Source: Thiobacillus sp. (GTDB lineage Bacteria > Pseudomonadota > Gammaproteobacteria > Burkholderiales > Thiobacillaceae). Taken from it: a stretch of 64,000 nt of DNA. The notes under the pieces are model-generated. The model did not search any database and was not told the origin of the DNA. It saw only the letters and a list, made by a program, of their open reading frames with translations. The stretch is from positions 80,482 to 144,481 of the forward strand of contig NZ_JADMKC010000005.1 of the NCBI RefSeq assembly GCF_018780105.1. The letters are read 5' to 3'. Shown here piece after piece: positions 24,679-33,938 of this stretch; the first letter of the stretch is position 1, and each line of letters begins with the position of its first letter. Made by a program: the position numbers and the translations under genes.

Positions 24679-26078
24679 TACCCCGCACCGCCGCCGCTGC
24701 CCACGCCGTGGGCGGCGGCGAGCACCAGCGCGTCGAATTCGGCCGCGCCCATCAGGCCGCGCTCGGCGACGATGTCGCGCACCGGGCGGCCGGATTTTTC
24801 CGATTCCTTGGCGACTTCGGCGGCCTGGTTGTAGCCGATCCGGGTGTTGAGCAGGGTGGCGAGCGCGACGCTCTGGTGAATGAAGAAGGCGCAGCGTTCG
24901 CGGTTGACGACGATGCCCTTGAGGTTCTTTTCGGTGGCGGCGTTCATCGCATTGGTCAGCCAGTCCATCGCGTCGAACAGCGCGGAGCCGAGCGCCGGCA
25001 TCATCACGTTGAGTTCCATCTGCCCGGCCTGCACCATGTAGGAGACGGCAGCGTCCTGTCCCAGTACCTGGAAGCACACCTGGTTGAGCATCTCGAACAT
25101 CACCGGGTTGACCTTGCCCGGCATGATGCTGGAGCCCGGTTGCACGGGCGGCAGCTGGATTTCGCCAAGGCCGGTGCGCGGGCCGCTGGCGAGCAGGCGC
25201 AGGTCGTTGGAGATGCGCGTGAGTTCCAGCGCCAGATTGCGGATTTCACCCGACAGCCGTGCCAGGTCGTTCATCGACTGCATCTGTGCGACCAGCTGGC
25301 CGACGCGGATCGGTTCGCCGGTGAGTGTGGCCAGTTCGGCGGCGACGCGCGCCGGGTAGTCGGGTGAGGTGTTGAGCCCGGTGCCGGCAGCCGAGCCGCC
25401 CAGCCCGGTTTCGCACAGAGCGGGGCGCACCGCTTCCAGCGCGCCCGCACAGCGATCCAGCGTCCAGGCATAGCCGGCGAATTCCTGACCGAGCGTGGTC
25501 GGCACCGCATCCTGCAAGTGGGTGCGGCCGGATTTCACGGTGTCTTTTTCGCGTTCGGCCAGGCGCGTGAACTCGGTGGCCATGGCATGCACCGCGGCGA
25601 CCAGACGCGGCAGCTTGGCCAGCACGGTGAGGCGAATCGCGGTGGGGATGGTGTCGTTGGTCGACTGCCCCATGTTGACGTCGTCGTTGGGGTTGACCGG
25701 TTTGTAGGCGCCTTTTTCACCGCCCAGTGCCACGTTGGCGAGGTTGGCGATGACTTCGTTGCTGTTCATGTTGTGGCTGGTGCCGGCACCCGCCTGAAAG
25801 CGGTCGACGACAAACTGGTCGAGGTGCGCGCCGTCGATGATTTTTTCGCAGGCGGTGACGATGGCGTCGCGCTTGTCTTCACCCAGCCAGCCCGGCTGGC
25901 AGTTGGCGCGCGCGGCGGCCAGTTTGATGCGAACATGCGCTAGTACGAAATCCTTATCCGGAAGCCGTCCGGAAATGGGAAAATTGGCAACCGCACGCGC
26001 AGTTTGTGCGCCGTACCAGGCCTGCTCGGGAACCTGGACCTCGCCCAGCGAGTCCTTCTCGATACGAAATTCATTCAT
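24678..26078 (-). CDS. fumC: Class II fumarate hydratase FumC
   Basis: A 466-residue enzyme converting fumarate to malate in the citric acid cycle. It matches the fumarase/aspartase superfamily: GAGTSHNMNSNEVIAN (about 98-113), SGRTHLQDAVPTTLGQEFAGY, and the superfamily signature GSSIMPGKVNP (about 315-325). Length is normal for homotetrameric, iron-independent FumC. Its start codon lies only 13 bases from the start of the divergent thioredoxin-like gene, so its promoter must lie within that gene. Confidence 0.97.
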   Translation of the reverse strand: MNEFRIEKDSLGEVQVPEQAWYGAQTARAVANFPISGRLPDKDFVLAHVRIKLAAARANCQPGWLGEDKRDAIVTACEKIIDGAHLDQFVVDRFQAGAGTSHNMNSNEVIANLANVALGGEKGAYKPVNPNDDVNMGQSTNDTIPTAIRLTVLAKLPRLVAAVHAMATEFTRLAEREKDTVKSGRTHLQDAVPTTLGQEFAGYAWTLDRCAGALEAVRPALCETGLGGSAAGTGLNTSPDYPARVAAELATLTGEPIRVGQLVAQMQSMNDLARLSGEIRNLALELTRISNDLRLLASGPRTGLGEIQLPPVQPGSSIMPGKVNPVMFEMLNQVCFQVLGQDAAVSYMVQAGQMELNVMMPALGSALFDAMDWLTNAMNAATEKNLKGIVVNRERCAFFIHQSVALATLLNTRIGYNQAAEVAKESEKSGRPVRDIVAERGLMGAAEFDALVLAAAHGVGSGGGAG

Positions 26079-26091
26079 GACGGAACATCCA

Positions 26092-26583
26092 ATGCAGAAC
26101 TTACAAAGAAAGCGATTTTATCCGATGTGGCTGGCCGCACTGCTGCTGGCGCTGACTGCATCCTGGGCGCAGGCGGATTTCAGGATGACCGATACCAACG
26201 GCAAGACGCATTCGCTTTCGGGTTACAAGGGCAAATGGGTGCTGGTCAATTACTGGGCGACCTGGTGCCCGCCTTGCCTGGAGGAAATCCCCGATTTGAT
26301 TGCCCTGCACGAAAACAAGAAGAACAACCTGGTGGTACTGGGGATCGCGCTGGATTACCGCAGCGCCAAACAGGTGACGGAATTTGCCGATGGGCTGCTG
26401 GTCAGCTATCCGATCGTGCTGGGCAGCCCTAAAATCACCAACCAGATCGGCCCGGTACAGGGCTTGCCCACCACCTATCTGTTCAATCCGGAAGGCAAGA
26501 TGGTGGCCCAGCAGGTGGGTGCCATCACGCGCGAGTCGGTGGAATCCTTTCTTGCCGACCAGAAAAAAGTCAGCAAAAAATAA
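26092..26583 (+). CDS. TlpA-like periplasmic thioredoxin
   Basis: A 163-residue protein with an N-terminal hydrophobic segment ending in SWAQADF, consistent with export or a membrane anchor. The thioredoxin-fold motif is NYWATWCPPCLEEIP (CPPC at about residues 54-57), and a cis-proline segment is GLPTTYLF. TlpA/ResA-type proteins reduce cysteines in the periplasm, for example during cytochrome c maturation. An ATG at 26077 is possible, but GGAA stands at a better distance before 26092. Confidence 0.9.
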   Translation: MQNLQRKRFYPMWLAALLLALTASWAQADFRMTDTNGKTHSLSGYKGKWVLVNYWATWCPPCLEEIPDLIALHENKKNNLVVLGIALDYRSAKQVTEFADGLLVSYPIVLGSPKITNQIGPVQGLPTTYLFNPEGKMVAQQVGAITRESVESFLADQKKVSKK

Positions 26584-26607
26584 TCAGCTGTAAACGAGAG
26601 ACACGAT

Positions 26608-27114
26608 ATGCGCCATATCCTGATTGCACTTCTGCTGCTGTTTACTGCACCTGCCTGGGCAGAAACGCGCGATCCCGGAACGCATTTTTTCCAGTCGAAT
26701 TTCGGCGATCTCAAGGCTGAACTGGCGACCGCCAAAGCGCAGGGCAAAAAAGGCGTCTTCCTGTTTTTCGAGATGGATGACTGCCCCTTCTGCGCCCGCA
26801 TGAAATCCACCATCCTCAATCAGACCGACGCACAGGATGCGTATCGCGCAGCGTTTCTGGTTTACACCATCGACGTCAACGGCGATTCCGCGCTGACCGA
26901 TTTCCAGGGTCGGGAAACCACCGAGAAGGCCTTTGCGCTGGAAAACCGGGTGCGTGCCACGCCGACGCTGCTGTTCTTCAATCTCGACGGTAAACTGGTG
27001 ACGCGGTTTACCGGCCCGACCAAAGACAAGGCCGAGTTTTTATTGCTTGGCCGCTATGTCAGCGATGGGGCGTATGCGACCCGGACGTTCACTCAATACA
27101 AGCAAGGAAAATAA
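26608..27114 (+). CDS. Exported thioredoxin-fold protein (SoxW/DsbD-C-like)
   Basis: A 168-residue protein with a clear signal peptide (MRHILIALLLLFTAPAWA) and a thioredoxin-like fold: FFEMDDCPFCARMK (CPFC at about residues 59-62) and cis-Pro segment VRATPTLLFF. It is related to SoxW and to the thioredoxin-like domains of thiol-disulfide relays. Between the two redox motifs it has the long insertion typical of DUF953/SoxW proteins. It follows the TlpA-like gene by 24 bases and its stop overlaps the next start. Confidence 0.88.
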   Translation: MRHILIALLLLFTAPAWAETRDPGTHFFQSNFGDLKAELATAKAQGKKGVFLFFEMDDCPFCARMKSTILNQTDAQDAYRAAFLVYTIDVNGDSALTDFQGRETTEKAFALENRVRATPTLLFFNLDGKLVTRFTGPTKDKAEFLLLGRYVSDGAYATRTFTQYKQGK

Positions 27115-28379
27115 TGCGTGAAGTCTGGGTCGCATTGCTGGCGTGGACATGGCTCGCTTCCGCTTCGGCTGAGCCGCTGACGCTGGAAGAAGCCCTGGCC
27201 ACGGTGGCGGCGCCCCATCCCGACCGCCAGATCGCGGAGAGCGATCTGGCACTGGCGCGCGCCGATCGCGACCAGATGGCCAGCATCCAGGATTTCCGTC
27301 TGTTTCTCGATGGCACCCTGGCCGGCGGCGAGGGCGAATTCGGCGGCTGGCGTGCCAACAATCTGGGGCGCATCGTCGCGCGCAAGCCGCTGTTCGATTT
27401 CGGACGCAGCAGTCAGGCCGTGGCGGCGGCCGACCAGAATGTCGCCGCGAGTCAGACGGCCTTGTTCCATGTGCAGAGCCTGCGCCGCATCGACATCATG
27501 GCGCGCTTTTTCGATGTGCTGCTGGCCGACATGCAGTACGCCGCCGACAACGAATTCATGGCGGTGGCGTATGTGTCCTGGGAGAACGCGCAGGATCGCT
27601 TCAAAGTGGGGAAAATCAGCCAGCCGGAGCTGGTCAAGCTGGAAGCCGATTTCCAGAATAGTCGCGAGCGCCGCGAGGCCAGCCTGAAACAGGTGCGCAG
27701 CAGCCGGCAGAAGCTGGCGCATGCCATGTACCGCCCCGGCAACCTGCCGACCGAACTCGCCGAGCCGGACTTGCCGTCGAATGCCAGTCCGGTTGCGGAA
27801 TACGAATCCCTGCTGCCCTGGGTCATGGAAAAGAATCCGCGCGTGCAGGTTTTGCAGTCGAAACTTGCTGCGGCCGACGCGCGCATCGCCGCCATGCGTG
27901 CCGAAGCGAATCCGATGCTGGATGCCGAAGTGGTGGGTGCCGACTTCAGCCGTATTTCCAACACGCGCGACAACATCAGCGCGGGCGTGGTGTTTCTGAT
28001 CCCTTTGTATCAGGGTGGACGCGTGGATGCATTGGTAGCGCGCGAGATGGCGCAGAAGGAGCGGAGCGCTGCTGAACTGGAAAAGCTCAAGCTCGAACTG
28101 GCCGACAGCCTGCTGCTCACCCTGCAGGAAATCGAATGGCTGCGCAGCAGCGGCCGTGTTGCAGCAGACAAGCAGATCGAATACCGCGACTGGGCGCTGG
28201 AGCGTTCGCGCGCCGAATACGAACTCGAATTGAAAACCAACCTGGGTACCAGCATGGCGGATACGCAAGTAGCGGCTTTGCGCCGCAAGCAGGTGGAGTA
28301 TCAATTGGCCCTGGCGCTGGCGCGACTGGAAGCCATGTCTGGCGGTAGTCTGCCGTCGCTTGAGGGAGCAGCGAAATGA
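27114..28379 (+). CDS. TolC-family outer-membrane factor
   Basis: A 421-residue outer-membrane efflux protein. A signal peptide (cut near SASAEP) is followed by LTLEEALATVAAPHPDRQIAESDLALARADRDQ and by two repeats rich in long amphipathic helices (for example LPWVMEKNPRVQVLQSKLAAADARIAAMRAEANPM around residue 232). No lipobox is seen. It is coupled to the preceding thioredoxin gene (TAATG) and to the following adaptor gene (ATGA). No inner-membrane transporter is nearby, so its pump partner is unknown. Confidence 0.92.
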   Translation: MREVWVALLAWTWLASASAEPLTLEEALATVAAPHPDRQIAESDLALARADRDQMASIQDFRLFLDGTLAGGEGEFGGWRANNLGRIVARKPLFDFGRSSQAVAAADQNVAASQTALFHVQSLRRIDIMARFFDVLLADMQYAADNEFMAVAYVSWENAQDRFKVGKISQPELVKLEADFQNSRERREASLKQVRSSRQKLAHAMYRPGNLPTELAEPDLPSNASPVAEYESLLPWVMEKNPRVQVLQSKLAAADARIAAMRAEANPMLDAEVVGADFSRISNTRDNISAGVVFLIPLYQGGRVDALVAREMAQKERSAAELEKLKLELADSLLLTLQEIEWLRSSGRVAADKQIEYRDWALERSRAEYELELKTNLGTSMADTQVAALRRKQVEYQLALALARLEAMSGGSLPSLEGAAK

Positions 28380-28891
28380 TGCAGCGTATGGCCGCCATGA
28401 TGTTGACGGGATGTCTGGGGGCAGCAGGCAGCCCCTTGTGGGCGGCTGATCCGGTCGAACTCAGCACCCGGGTATCCGGTGTGGTCGAGACCGTGTGGGT
28501 CAAGCCCGGTCAGCAGGTAAAGAAGGGAACGGCGCTGTTGCGGCTGGAACGGACGATCCTGCAGGCGCAGCTGGCCGAGGCAACGGCTGAACTGGCGCGG
28601 GCGCGGGCGGATGCCGGCGAGGCCAGGCGTGAGCGGGAGCGGGCGCAGGAGTTGTACAAGCGCACGGTGTCATCGACCAGCGAACTCGATGCGGCCATGC
28701 TGGCGGATGCGCGGGCGCAAGCGACGCTTGGCGTTGCGAAGGCGCGCAGCGCGATTGCGCAAAAGAACCTGCAGGATGCCGTGCTCAAAGCGCCCTTCGA
28801 TGGGGTGGTGAAGGCGGTGCCGGGCGGTCCGGGGACGGTGGTGACAGCGGAATGTCAACCCAAACCCCTGATCGTGTTTTCGCCGCAATAA
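28376..28891 (+). CDS. Short HlyD/MFP-type adaptor protein
   Basis: A 171-residue exported protein (signal peptide near GSPLWAAD) with one lipoyl-like half (VSGVVETVWVKPGQQVKKGTALLRLE), a coiled-coil hairpin (about 62-140) and the second half-motif LKAPFDGVVKAVPGGPGTVV, after which it simply ends. Ordinary adaptors are 350-400 residues and continue into beta-barrel and membrane-proximal domains, which are absent here. The stop follows a sensible C-terminus, so this may be a naturally minimal adaptor rather than a frameshifted gene. Confidence 0.85.
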   Translation: MMQRMAAMMLTGCLGAAGSPLWAADPVELSTRVSGVVETVWVKPGQQVKKGTALLRLERTILQAQLAEATAELARARADAGEARRERERAQELYKRTVSSTSELDAAMLADARAQATLGVAKARSAIAQKNLQDAVLKAPFDGVVKAVPGGPGTVVTAECQPKPLIVFSPQ

Positions 28892-28936
28892 GGGCGCGGC
28901 GGCGATTTTCCGGGCGGTAAGGCGCCCGCCAGGCGG

Positions 28937-29155
28937 CTAGTTGCGCAGTGCCTGGATAAAGCCGTTTTGCAGCAGGTCGTTCACCATGTTTTCCAGCTCG
29001 GCGCAGTTGGGCATTTTGCGACATAGTTCGCCGAATGAAATGCCGCCGCCGATGCTGAAAAGAATCTGGCGAAACCGCGGGCGCAGGGTGTGACCCAGAT
29101 TGAATATTTCGTCCTGGCCTTTTTCGGTGCGGCTCAATTGCATCATCATTTCCAT
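28937..29155 (-). CDS. Small uncharacterised protein
   Basis: A 72-residue protein starting MEMMMQLSRTEKG, with a strong AAGGAGA Shine-Dalgarno sequence seven bases upstream, which supports the start at 29155 over the in-frame ATG at 29197. It has two cysteines (FGELCRKMPNCAELE) and an N-terminal basic half; no signal peptide. I do not recognise a family. It lies convergent to the short-adaptor gene. The interval 29156-29434 after it shows no further gene. Confidence 0.6.
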   Translation of the reverse strand: MEMMMQLSRTEKGQDEIFNLGHTLRPRFRQILFSIGGGISFGELCRKMPNCAELENMVNDLLQNGFIQALRN

Positions 29156-29434
29156 GGTCGTCTCCTTGAAAGTGAGCAGGGTTTGCCCTGTGCCCACTCC
29201 CTTGCATAGCCCGTGCCAATCAGGGTGTGATGTGCATCTGATTGATTGTTAACGGTTTTGTGTTTGTTTCCCGGAGGCGGGAAGACTGAAGGCCTTCGCC
29301 GTTGCGCCGAAGGGCTGGCAGAAAGTTGAAAAACCGACAGGCCGGCAGGCGTGATTTGTGTGACGGTGGAGCGGATACGTGAGCCGTAACGATACGCGCT
29401 GTGCCGGATGGCGACACGCGCGCGTGCTGCGGGA

Positions 29435-30070
29435 TCAGCTGCGTGAGGCGGTGGAGCGCTCGGCTGAACGGGTGCTGGGGACGTAGTCCCAATGGCGTTT
29501 CCAGGCGCCCACCACCAGATTGGGATATTCCGGACGCCCCAGGCTGCCATTGAAACGGCCCAGTGCGCGATACAGATCGCCGCGCTCGATGTCGATGTAA
29601 TGACGCAGGATCAGCGCGCCGTAACGCAGGTTGGTGCGCAGCTGGAACAAGTTGTGATCGGGGTTGCCGATGGCCTTGACCCAGAACGGCATCACCTGGG
29701 TGTAGCCGCGGGCGCCGACCGGCGATACGGCGTATTTGCGGAAGCCGCTCTCGACCTGGATCAGCCCGAGCAGCAATTGCGGGTCGACCCCGGCACGCGA
29801 GGCCTCCCAGTGCAGGGTGGTGAGAAACTCAAGGCGCTCGGCTTCGTCCGGCATGCGCTTGGCCAGGCGGCGCGACATTTCCTTCAACCAGGCGTTTTCG
29901 TCCGCAGCATGGGTAAAAGCAGTGCGGGTGATGGGGGTATCGGCCAGGCCGCGCTGCAGGGATGCGCGCACATTGGCCGACAACGCCTCCTCGCGCTGAC
30001 CGCCCGCATGGGCGGGCAGGCTCAGCAGCAGGGCGGCGAGCAGCAGTCCGATGTGCTTGGTTTTGTGCAT
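29435..30070 (-). CDS. Lytic transglycosylase, SLT domain
   Basis: A 211-residue exported murein hydrolase. The signal peptide is MHKTKHIGLLLAALLLSLPAHA. The SLT fold starts about residue 80 with the catalytic Glu in GLIQVESGFRKYAVSPVGARGYTQVMPFWVK, followed by NLRYGALILRHYI and ALGRFNGSLG. Such enzymes cleave peptidoglycan to 1,6-anhydromuramoyl products. It begins one base after the stop of proS on the same strand, so it is probably co-transcribed with it. Confidence 0.92.
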   Translation of the reverse strand: MHKTKHIGLLLAALLLSLPAHAGGQREEALSANVRASLQRGLADTPITRTAFTHAADENAWLKEMSRRLAKRMPDEAERLEFLTTLHWEASRAGVDPQLLLGLIQVESGFRKYAVSPVGARGYTQVMPFWVKAIGNPDHNLFQLRTNLRYGALILRHYIDIERGDLYRALGRFNGSLGRPEYPNLVVGAWKRHWDYVPSTRSAERSTASRS

Positions 30071-30071
30071 G

Positions 30072-31814
30072 TCAGCGTTTCAACAATCCTGTCAAAAAAT
30101 CTTTCGCATCGGCGAGCGCAATTTTTTGCGCTTCGCCACTTTCGCCAGCCTCCGGCCGGCGTGGTTGATACTCGATCACGCCGTCTTTCAGGCCGCGTTC
30201 GCCGATCGTAACGCGGTGCGGAATACCGATCAGTTCGGCATCGGCGAACATCACGCCCGGCCGTTCGTCGCGGTCGTCCAGCAGGACGTCGAATCCGGCA
30301 GCCGTCAAATCAGCATACAAGGTATCGGCGGCGTTTTTAACCAGCTCGCTCTTGCCGAGGCCGATAGCCACAATCACCAGCAAGAACGGTGCCATGCTCG
30401 TCGGCCAGATGATGCCGCGCTCGTCGTGGTGCTGTTCGATGGCCGAGGCCACGATGCGCGAGACACCAATGCCGTAGCAGCCCATTTCCATCGCCTGCGA
30501 CTTGCCTTCTTCGTCCAGGTAGGTGGCGTTCATTGCCTGCGAATATTTGTTGCCGAGCTGGAACACGTGGCCGACCTCGATGCCGCGGCACAGTTGCAGC
30601 GTGCCTTTGCCATCCGGGCTGGCGTCGCCCGGGACAACATTCCTTATATCGGCTACAAAATCGGGTTCCATCAGGTCGCGCCCGAAATTAACCCCGGCCA
30701 GGTGGAATTTGGGTTTGTTTGCGCCGCACACGAAATCGCTCATTGCTGCGACTGTGCGGTCGGCAATGACGTGGATGTTCGCGCGATCAATTCCGACCGG
30801 TCCCAGGAACCCCGGCGGGCAATCGAAGGCCGCACGGATTTCTGCCTCGCTTGCCAGACGGAATTCGGCCATGCCTTCCAGCTTGCCGAGTTTGACTTCG
30901 TTCAGCATGTGGTCGCCGCGCAGCAGCAGGATCACCATTTTGTCACCGGCGCCGTTGTTGACCATTCCGGCGATGAGCTTGACGGTGCGGGCGAGCGGGA
31001 TGTCGAGCAGGGCGGCGACGTCTTCGCAGGTGGTCTGCTTGGGCGTGTCCACTTCGCGCAGCGTTTCCTGCGGCGCGGCGCGCGGCGCGATGGGTGCAAG
31101 CGCCTCGGCCAGTTCGACGTTGGCGGCGAAGTCGGATTCGGGGCAATAGGCGATCAGGTCTTCGCCGGAATCGGCCAGAACATGAAACTCATGTGAACCA
31201 GAGCCGCCGATGGCGCCGGTGTCGGCCGCCACTGCGCGGAAAGACAGGCCCAGCCGGGTAAATACGCGGGTGTAGGCGGCGTACATGGTCTGGTAGGTGT
31301 CGATCAGGCTGTCGCGGCTGGCGTGGAAGGAATAGGCGTCCTTCATCAGGAATTCGCGCGCGCGCATGACGCCGAAGCGCGGGCGGATCTCGTCGCGGAA
31401 CTTCATCTGGATCTGGTAGAAGCTGACCGGCAGTTGTCGGTAGCTCTTGATTTCGCGGCGTGCAACGTCGGTGATGACTTCTTCATGGGTGGGGCCGAAA
31501 CAGAAATCCCGCTCGTGGCGATCCTTGATTTTCAGCATCTGCGGGCCAAACACCGCCCAGCGGCCCGTTTCTTCCCATAATTCGGCCGGTTGAACTGCGG
31601 GCATCAGCAGTTCGATCGCGCCGGCGCGGTTCATTTCCTCGCGCACCACCGCCTCCACCCGCCGCAGCACGCGCAAGCCCAGCGGCATCCAGGTGTACAG
31701 ACCGGAACCGAGACGTTTGATGAGCCCGGCGCGCAGCATCAGTTTGTGGCTGATCAGTTCAGCTTCGGAAGGGGCTTCTTTGGTGGTGGAAATGAAAAAC
31801 TGGCTGGCGCGCAT
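30072..31814 (-). CDS. proS: Prolyl-tRNA synthetase
   Basis: A class II aminoacyl-tRNA synthetase of 580 residues. The N-terminus [19 protein letters not shown] and motif 1 region [20 protein letters not shown] are typical of bacterial-type ProS; motif 2 includes GPTHEEVIT and [25 protein letters not shown]. The editing insertion (INS) occupies about residues 225-400, and the C-terminal anticodon-binding domain ends the protein. The reading frame is open far upstream on this strand, but the start at 31814 gives the family N-terminus. Confidence 0.97.
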   Translation of the reverse strand: MRASQFFISTTKEAPSEAELISHKLMLRAGLIKRLGSGLYTWMPLGLRVLRRVEAVVREEMNRAGAIELLMPAVQPAELWEETGRWAVFGPQMLKIKDRHERDFCFGPTHEEVITDVARREIKSYRQLPVSFYQIQMKFRDEIRPRFGVMRAREFLMKDAYSFHASRDSLIDTYQTMYAAYTRVFTRLGLSFRAVAADTGAIGGSGSHEFHVLADSGEDLIAYCPESDFAANVELAEALAPIAPRAAPQETLREVDTPKQTTCEDVAALLDIPLARTVKLIAGMVNNGAGDKMVILLLRGDHMLNEVKLGKLEGMAEFRLASEAEIRAAFDCPPGFLGPVGIDRANIHVIADRTVAAMSDFVCGANKPKFHLAGVNFGRDLMEPDFVADIRNVVPGDASPDGKGTLQLCRGIEVGHVFQLGNKYSQAMNATYLDEEGKSQAMEMGCYGIGVSRIVASAIEQHHDERGIIWPTSMAPFLLVIVAIGLGKSELVKNAADTLYADLTAAGFDVLLDDRDERPGVMFADAELIGIPHRVTIGERGLKDGVIEYQPRRPEAGESGEAQKIALADAKDFLTGLLKR

Positions 31815-31895
31815 GGTGGAAACAGGGCAAAAACACGAAGGGCGGCATTTTACCGCGCGGACGTGTAATCTTCCGCGCTCGATTTTGGGGATGGA

Positions 31896-32672
31896 ATGGC
31901 CATGCGCTTGAAAATAGGCAAACGCCGGGCAGACGACGCCGGGCTGGAGGTGACCGAGGAACGCGGCATGCGCGTGCTGCATCTGGGGAGCCGCGCGATC
32001 CAGAGTGCGATGCGGATCACTCGGCCGTGGGATCTGGAGTTGGCCTATACCCGCGCGATGATGGGCTTCCTGATGTTCAATTCGACGCCGCAAGACGTGT
32101 TGATGATCGGCCTCGGCGGCGGTTCGCTCGCCAAGTTCATCCGCAAGCAGCGCCCGCAGACCCATATCACCGCGGTGGAAATCGATCCCCGGGTGATTGC
32201 AGCTGCCCGCGCGCATTTCGAGGTGCCGCCGGACGATGAGACGCTGACCGTGGTGGAGGCGGATGGTGCGCTCTACATGCGCCAGCACGCCAGCAGCGCC
32301 GACATCATCCTGCTTGACGGCTTCGATTCGGGCAATCAGGTCGAGGCGCTGGCGACGCAAACGTTCTATGCGGCCTGCCGCCGCGCATTGCACCCCGGCG
32401 GGGTGCTGGTGGTGAATCTGTGGGGGCGCGACGGTGATTTTGCCGAATACTTTGCGCGGCTGACGCGCGCGTTCGACGGCGAAGTGGGCTGGCTTTCGGT
32501 ACAGAACAAGACCAACATCATCGTGTATGCCTTTTCCGAGCCGGGTGCGATGGCGCGGCTCGACACCGCCCGCCCGCGGCTGGCCGAACTGTCGACGCGA
32601 TACGGTCTGGACTTGCGCGGTTTTGCGCGGGATTTTCAGTGGGCGGCGGGGATTGCACCTTTGCTGGATTGA
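31896..32672 (+). CDS. Spermidine-synthase-like methyltransferase-fold protein
   Basis: A 258-residue Rossmann-fold protein of the SpeE-like group. The nucleotide-binding loop is [15 protein letters not shown] (about 68-82), followed by the acidic strand end [13 protein letters not shown] and the loop [10 protein letters not shown]. Full spermidine synthases also have an N-terminal beta domain and a DASDP-type catalytic segment; here the corresponding stretch reads DGFDS, so aminopropyl transfer is uncertain. It is divergent from proS across 81 bases. Confidence 0.82.
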   Translation: MAMRLKIGKRRADDAGLEVTEERGMRVLHLGSRAIQSAMRITRPWDLELAYTRAMMGFLMFNSTPQDVLMIGLGGGSLAKFIRKQRPQTHITAVEIDPRVIAAARAHFEVPPDDETLTVVEADGALYMRQHASSADIILLDGFDSGNQVEALATQTFYAACRRALHPGGVLVVNLWGRDGDFAEYFARLTRAFDGEVGWLSVQNKTNIIVYAFSEPGAMARLDTARPRLAELSTRYGLDLRGFARDFQWAAGIAPLLD

Positions 32673-32710
32673 CGATCCCAAGCGCATTCGCACGAACATT
32701 GCCCAGTCAA

Positions 32711-32740
32711 TTGGGTTGCCAACATTTAGTTCAATATAAA
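32711..32740 (+). promoter_or_regulatory. Candidate sigma-70 promoter for rppH
   Basis: TTGGGT and TATAAA with an 18-base spacer, about 97 bases upstream of the rppH start, in a locally A/T-rich stretch. The -35 match is partial, and no start site is known. Confidence 0.35.
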
Positions 32741-32836
32741 CAATGCTTAAGGGCGTTTTTCGCGCCGCGTCCGGTTTGCAATTTCCGGTGGGTGTGAAAG
32801 AATGCAGCTAATCAAACTTTACAGATGGTGGCGGCC

Positions 32837-33391
32837 ATGATCGACCGAGAAGGTTACCGCCCGAACGTAGGCATTGTCCTGTGCAATGCGAATAACCAGG
32901 TTTTCTGGGGCAAGCGCGTTAATCAGCACGCCTGGCAGTTTCCCCAAGGCGGCATCAACGCCGGAGAAACGCCGGAACAGGCCATGTTCCGGGAGTTGCA
33001 GGAAGAAGTAGGGCTGTTGCCCAAACACGTCCGTATTTTGGGACGTACACGTGAGTGGTTGCGTTACGACGTGCCCGCGCATTGGACCCGACGTGACAAT
33101 CGCGGTCTGTATCGTGGTCAGAAGCAGATATGGTTTCTGTTGCGCTTGACCGGACGCGATTGCGATGTGGCGCTGCGTGCCAGCAGCCATCCCGAGTTCG
33201 ACGCCTGGCGCTGGAACGAGTACTGGGTTCCGACGGATGCCGTGGTCGACTTCAAGCGGGAGGTCTATCGGCTCGCGCTGGAAGAGCTGGAACGCTTCCT
33301 GCATAAGGATGTGCGCCATTTGCGTCCACAGCATCCACGCCGTCCGGGCGATCGACGTGGCGTAGCACTGGATTTGCAGCTCAAGCCCTGA
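32837..33391 (+). CDS. rppH: RNA 5'-pyrophosphohydrolase RppH
   Basis: A 184-residue Nudix hydrolase that removes pyrophosphate from the 5' end of transcripts and so triggers mRNA decay. The start [17 protein letters not shown] and the Nudix box [23 protein letters not shown] (about 38-60) are diagnostic, as is the following WLRYDVP. A start at 32825 is in frame, but family members begin with M-(I/L)-DREGYR. The C-terminus carries a basic, proline-containing tail. Confidence 0.95.
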   Translation: MIDREGYRPNVGIVLCNANNQVFWGKRVNQHAWQFPQGGINAGETPEQAMFRELQEEVGLLPKHVRILGRTREWLRYDVPAHWTRRDNRGLYRGQKQIWFLLRLTGRDCDVALRASSHPEFDAWRWNEYWVPTDAVVDFKREVYRLALEELERFLHKDVRHLRPQHPRRPGDRRGVALDLQLKP

Positions 33392-33412
33392 CTCCCCGAT
33401 TGCGGAGGCGTG

Positions 33413-33772
33413 ATGAAGATCTGTGCCTATGCGTCAACCACATTGACCGTCAATCCGGAAACCGAGCCCGGATTGCCTTTGTGGCAAGTCGCGCCTACCC
33501 GTGACAGCAACGGACAGCGCCTGACCGATTTCATGATGCTGATTCCGCGCTTGCGCAGCCGCCCGCCCATCGAGATCGAACGGGTTTCGTTGCGGATTCA
33601 GTCGATTTTGAGCCGGCATCAGGATGTGGTGTTTGCCGACCTTAATCTGAAATTGAATTTGTTGTGGGTATCGCTACGCCCGCGGCACGGCGCGATCAGC
33701 GAACTGGCAGCAGCAATTCGTCTGAATGTCCCCGAAGCTGTGCTTGTCGCTCATTACGTCGAACCTCGCTGA
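33413..33772 (+). CDS. Unknown small protein after rppH
   Basis: A 119-residue soluble protein that I do not recognise. It begins MKICAYASTTLTVNPETEPGLPLWQ after a GGAGG-type ribosome-binding site, has a basic middle (IPRLRSRPPIEIERVSLRIQSIL) and a hydrophobic end. It follows rppH by about 20 bases on the same strand, so the two are probably co-transcribed. Confidence 0.65.
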   Translation: MKICAYASTTLTVNPETEPGLPLWQVAPTRDSNGQRLTDFMMLIPRLRSRPPIEIERVSLRIQSILSRHQDVVFADLNLKLNLLWVSLRPRHGAISELAAAIRLNVPEAVLVAHYVEPR

Positions 33773-33938
33773 GTCGATCCCGGCGCGTCGCTTCCCAACT
33801 CGACAAAAACCGCGAATGTCCATGCAAACGGCATGGAATCCCGCGCATTTCCTACGAACCTCTGAAATTGAGTCCTACCTAATTCGACGGATTTCGTTAA
33901 AATGCGCGATTACTTATAAACAACCCGCTGGAGCAAAT

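Noticed and set aside
28376-28891. The short adaptor as a frameshifted full-length gene
   Set aside because: After the stop at 28891 only 45 bases remain before a gene on the other strand, and no frame there continues the missing domains.
31815-32699. Upstream extension of the proS frame to 875 residues
   Set aside because: The extra 295 residues are antisense to the spermidine-synthase-like gene; the normal ProS N-terminus begins at 31814.
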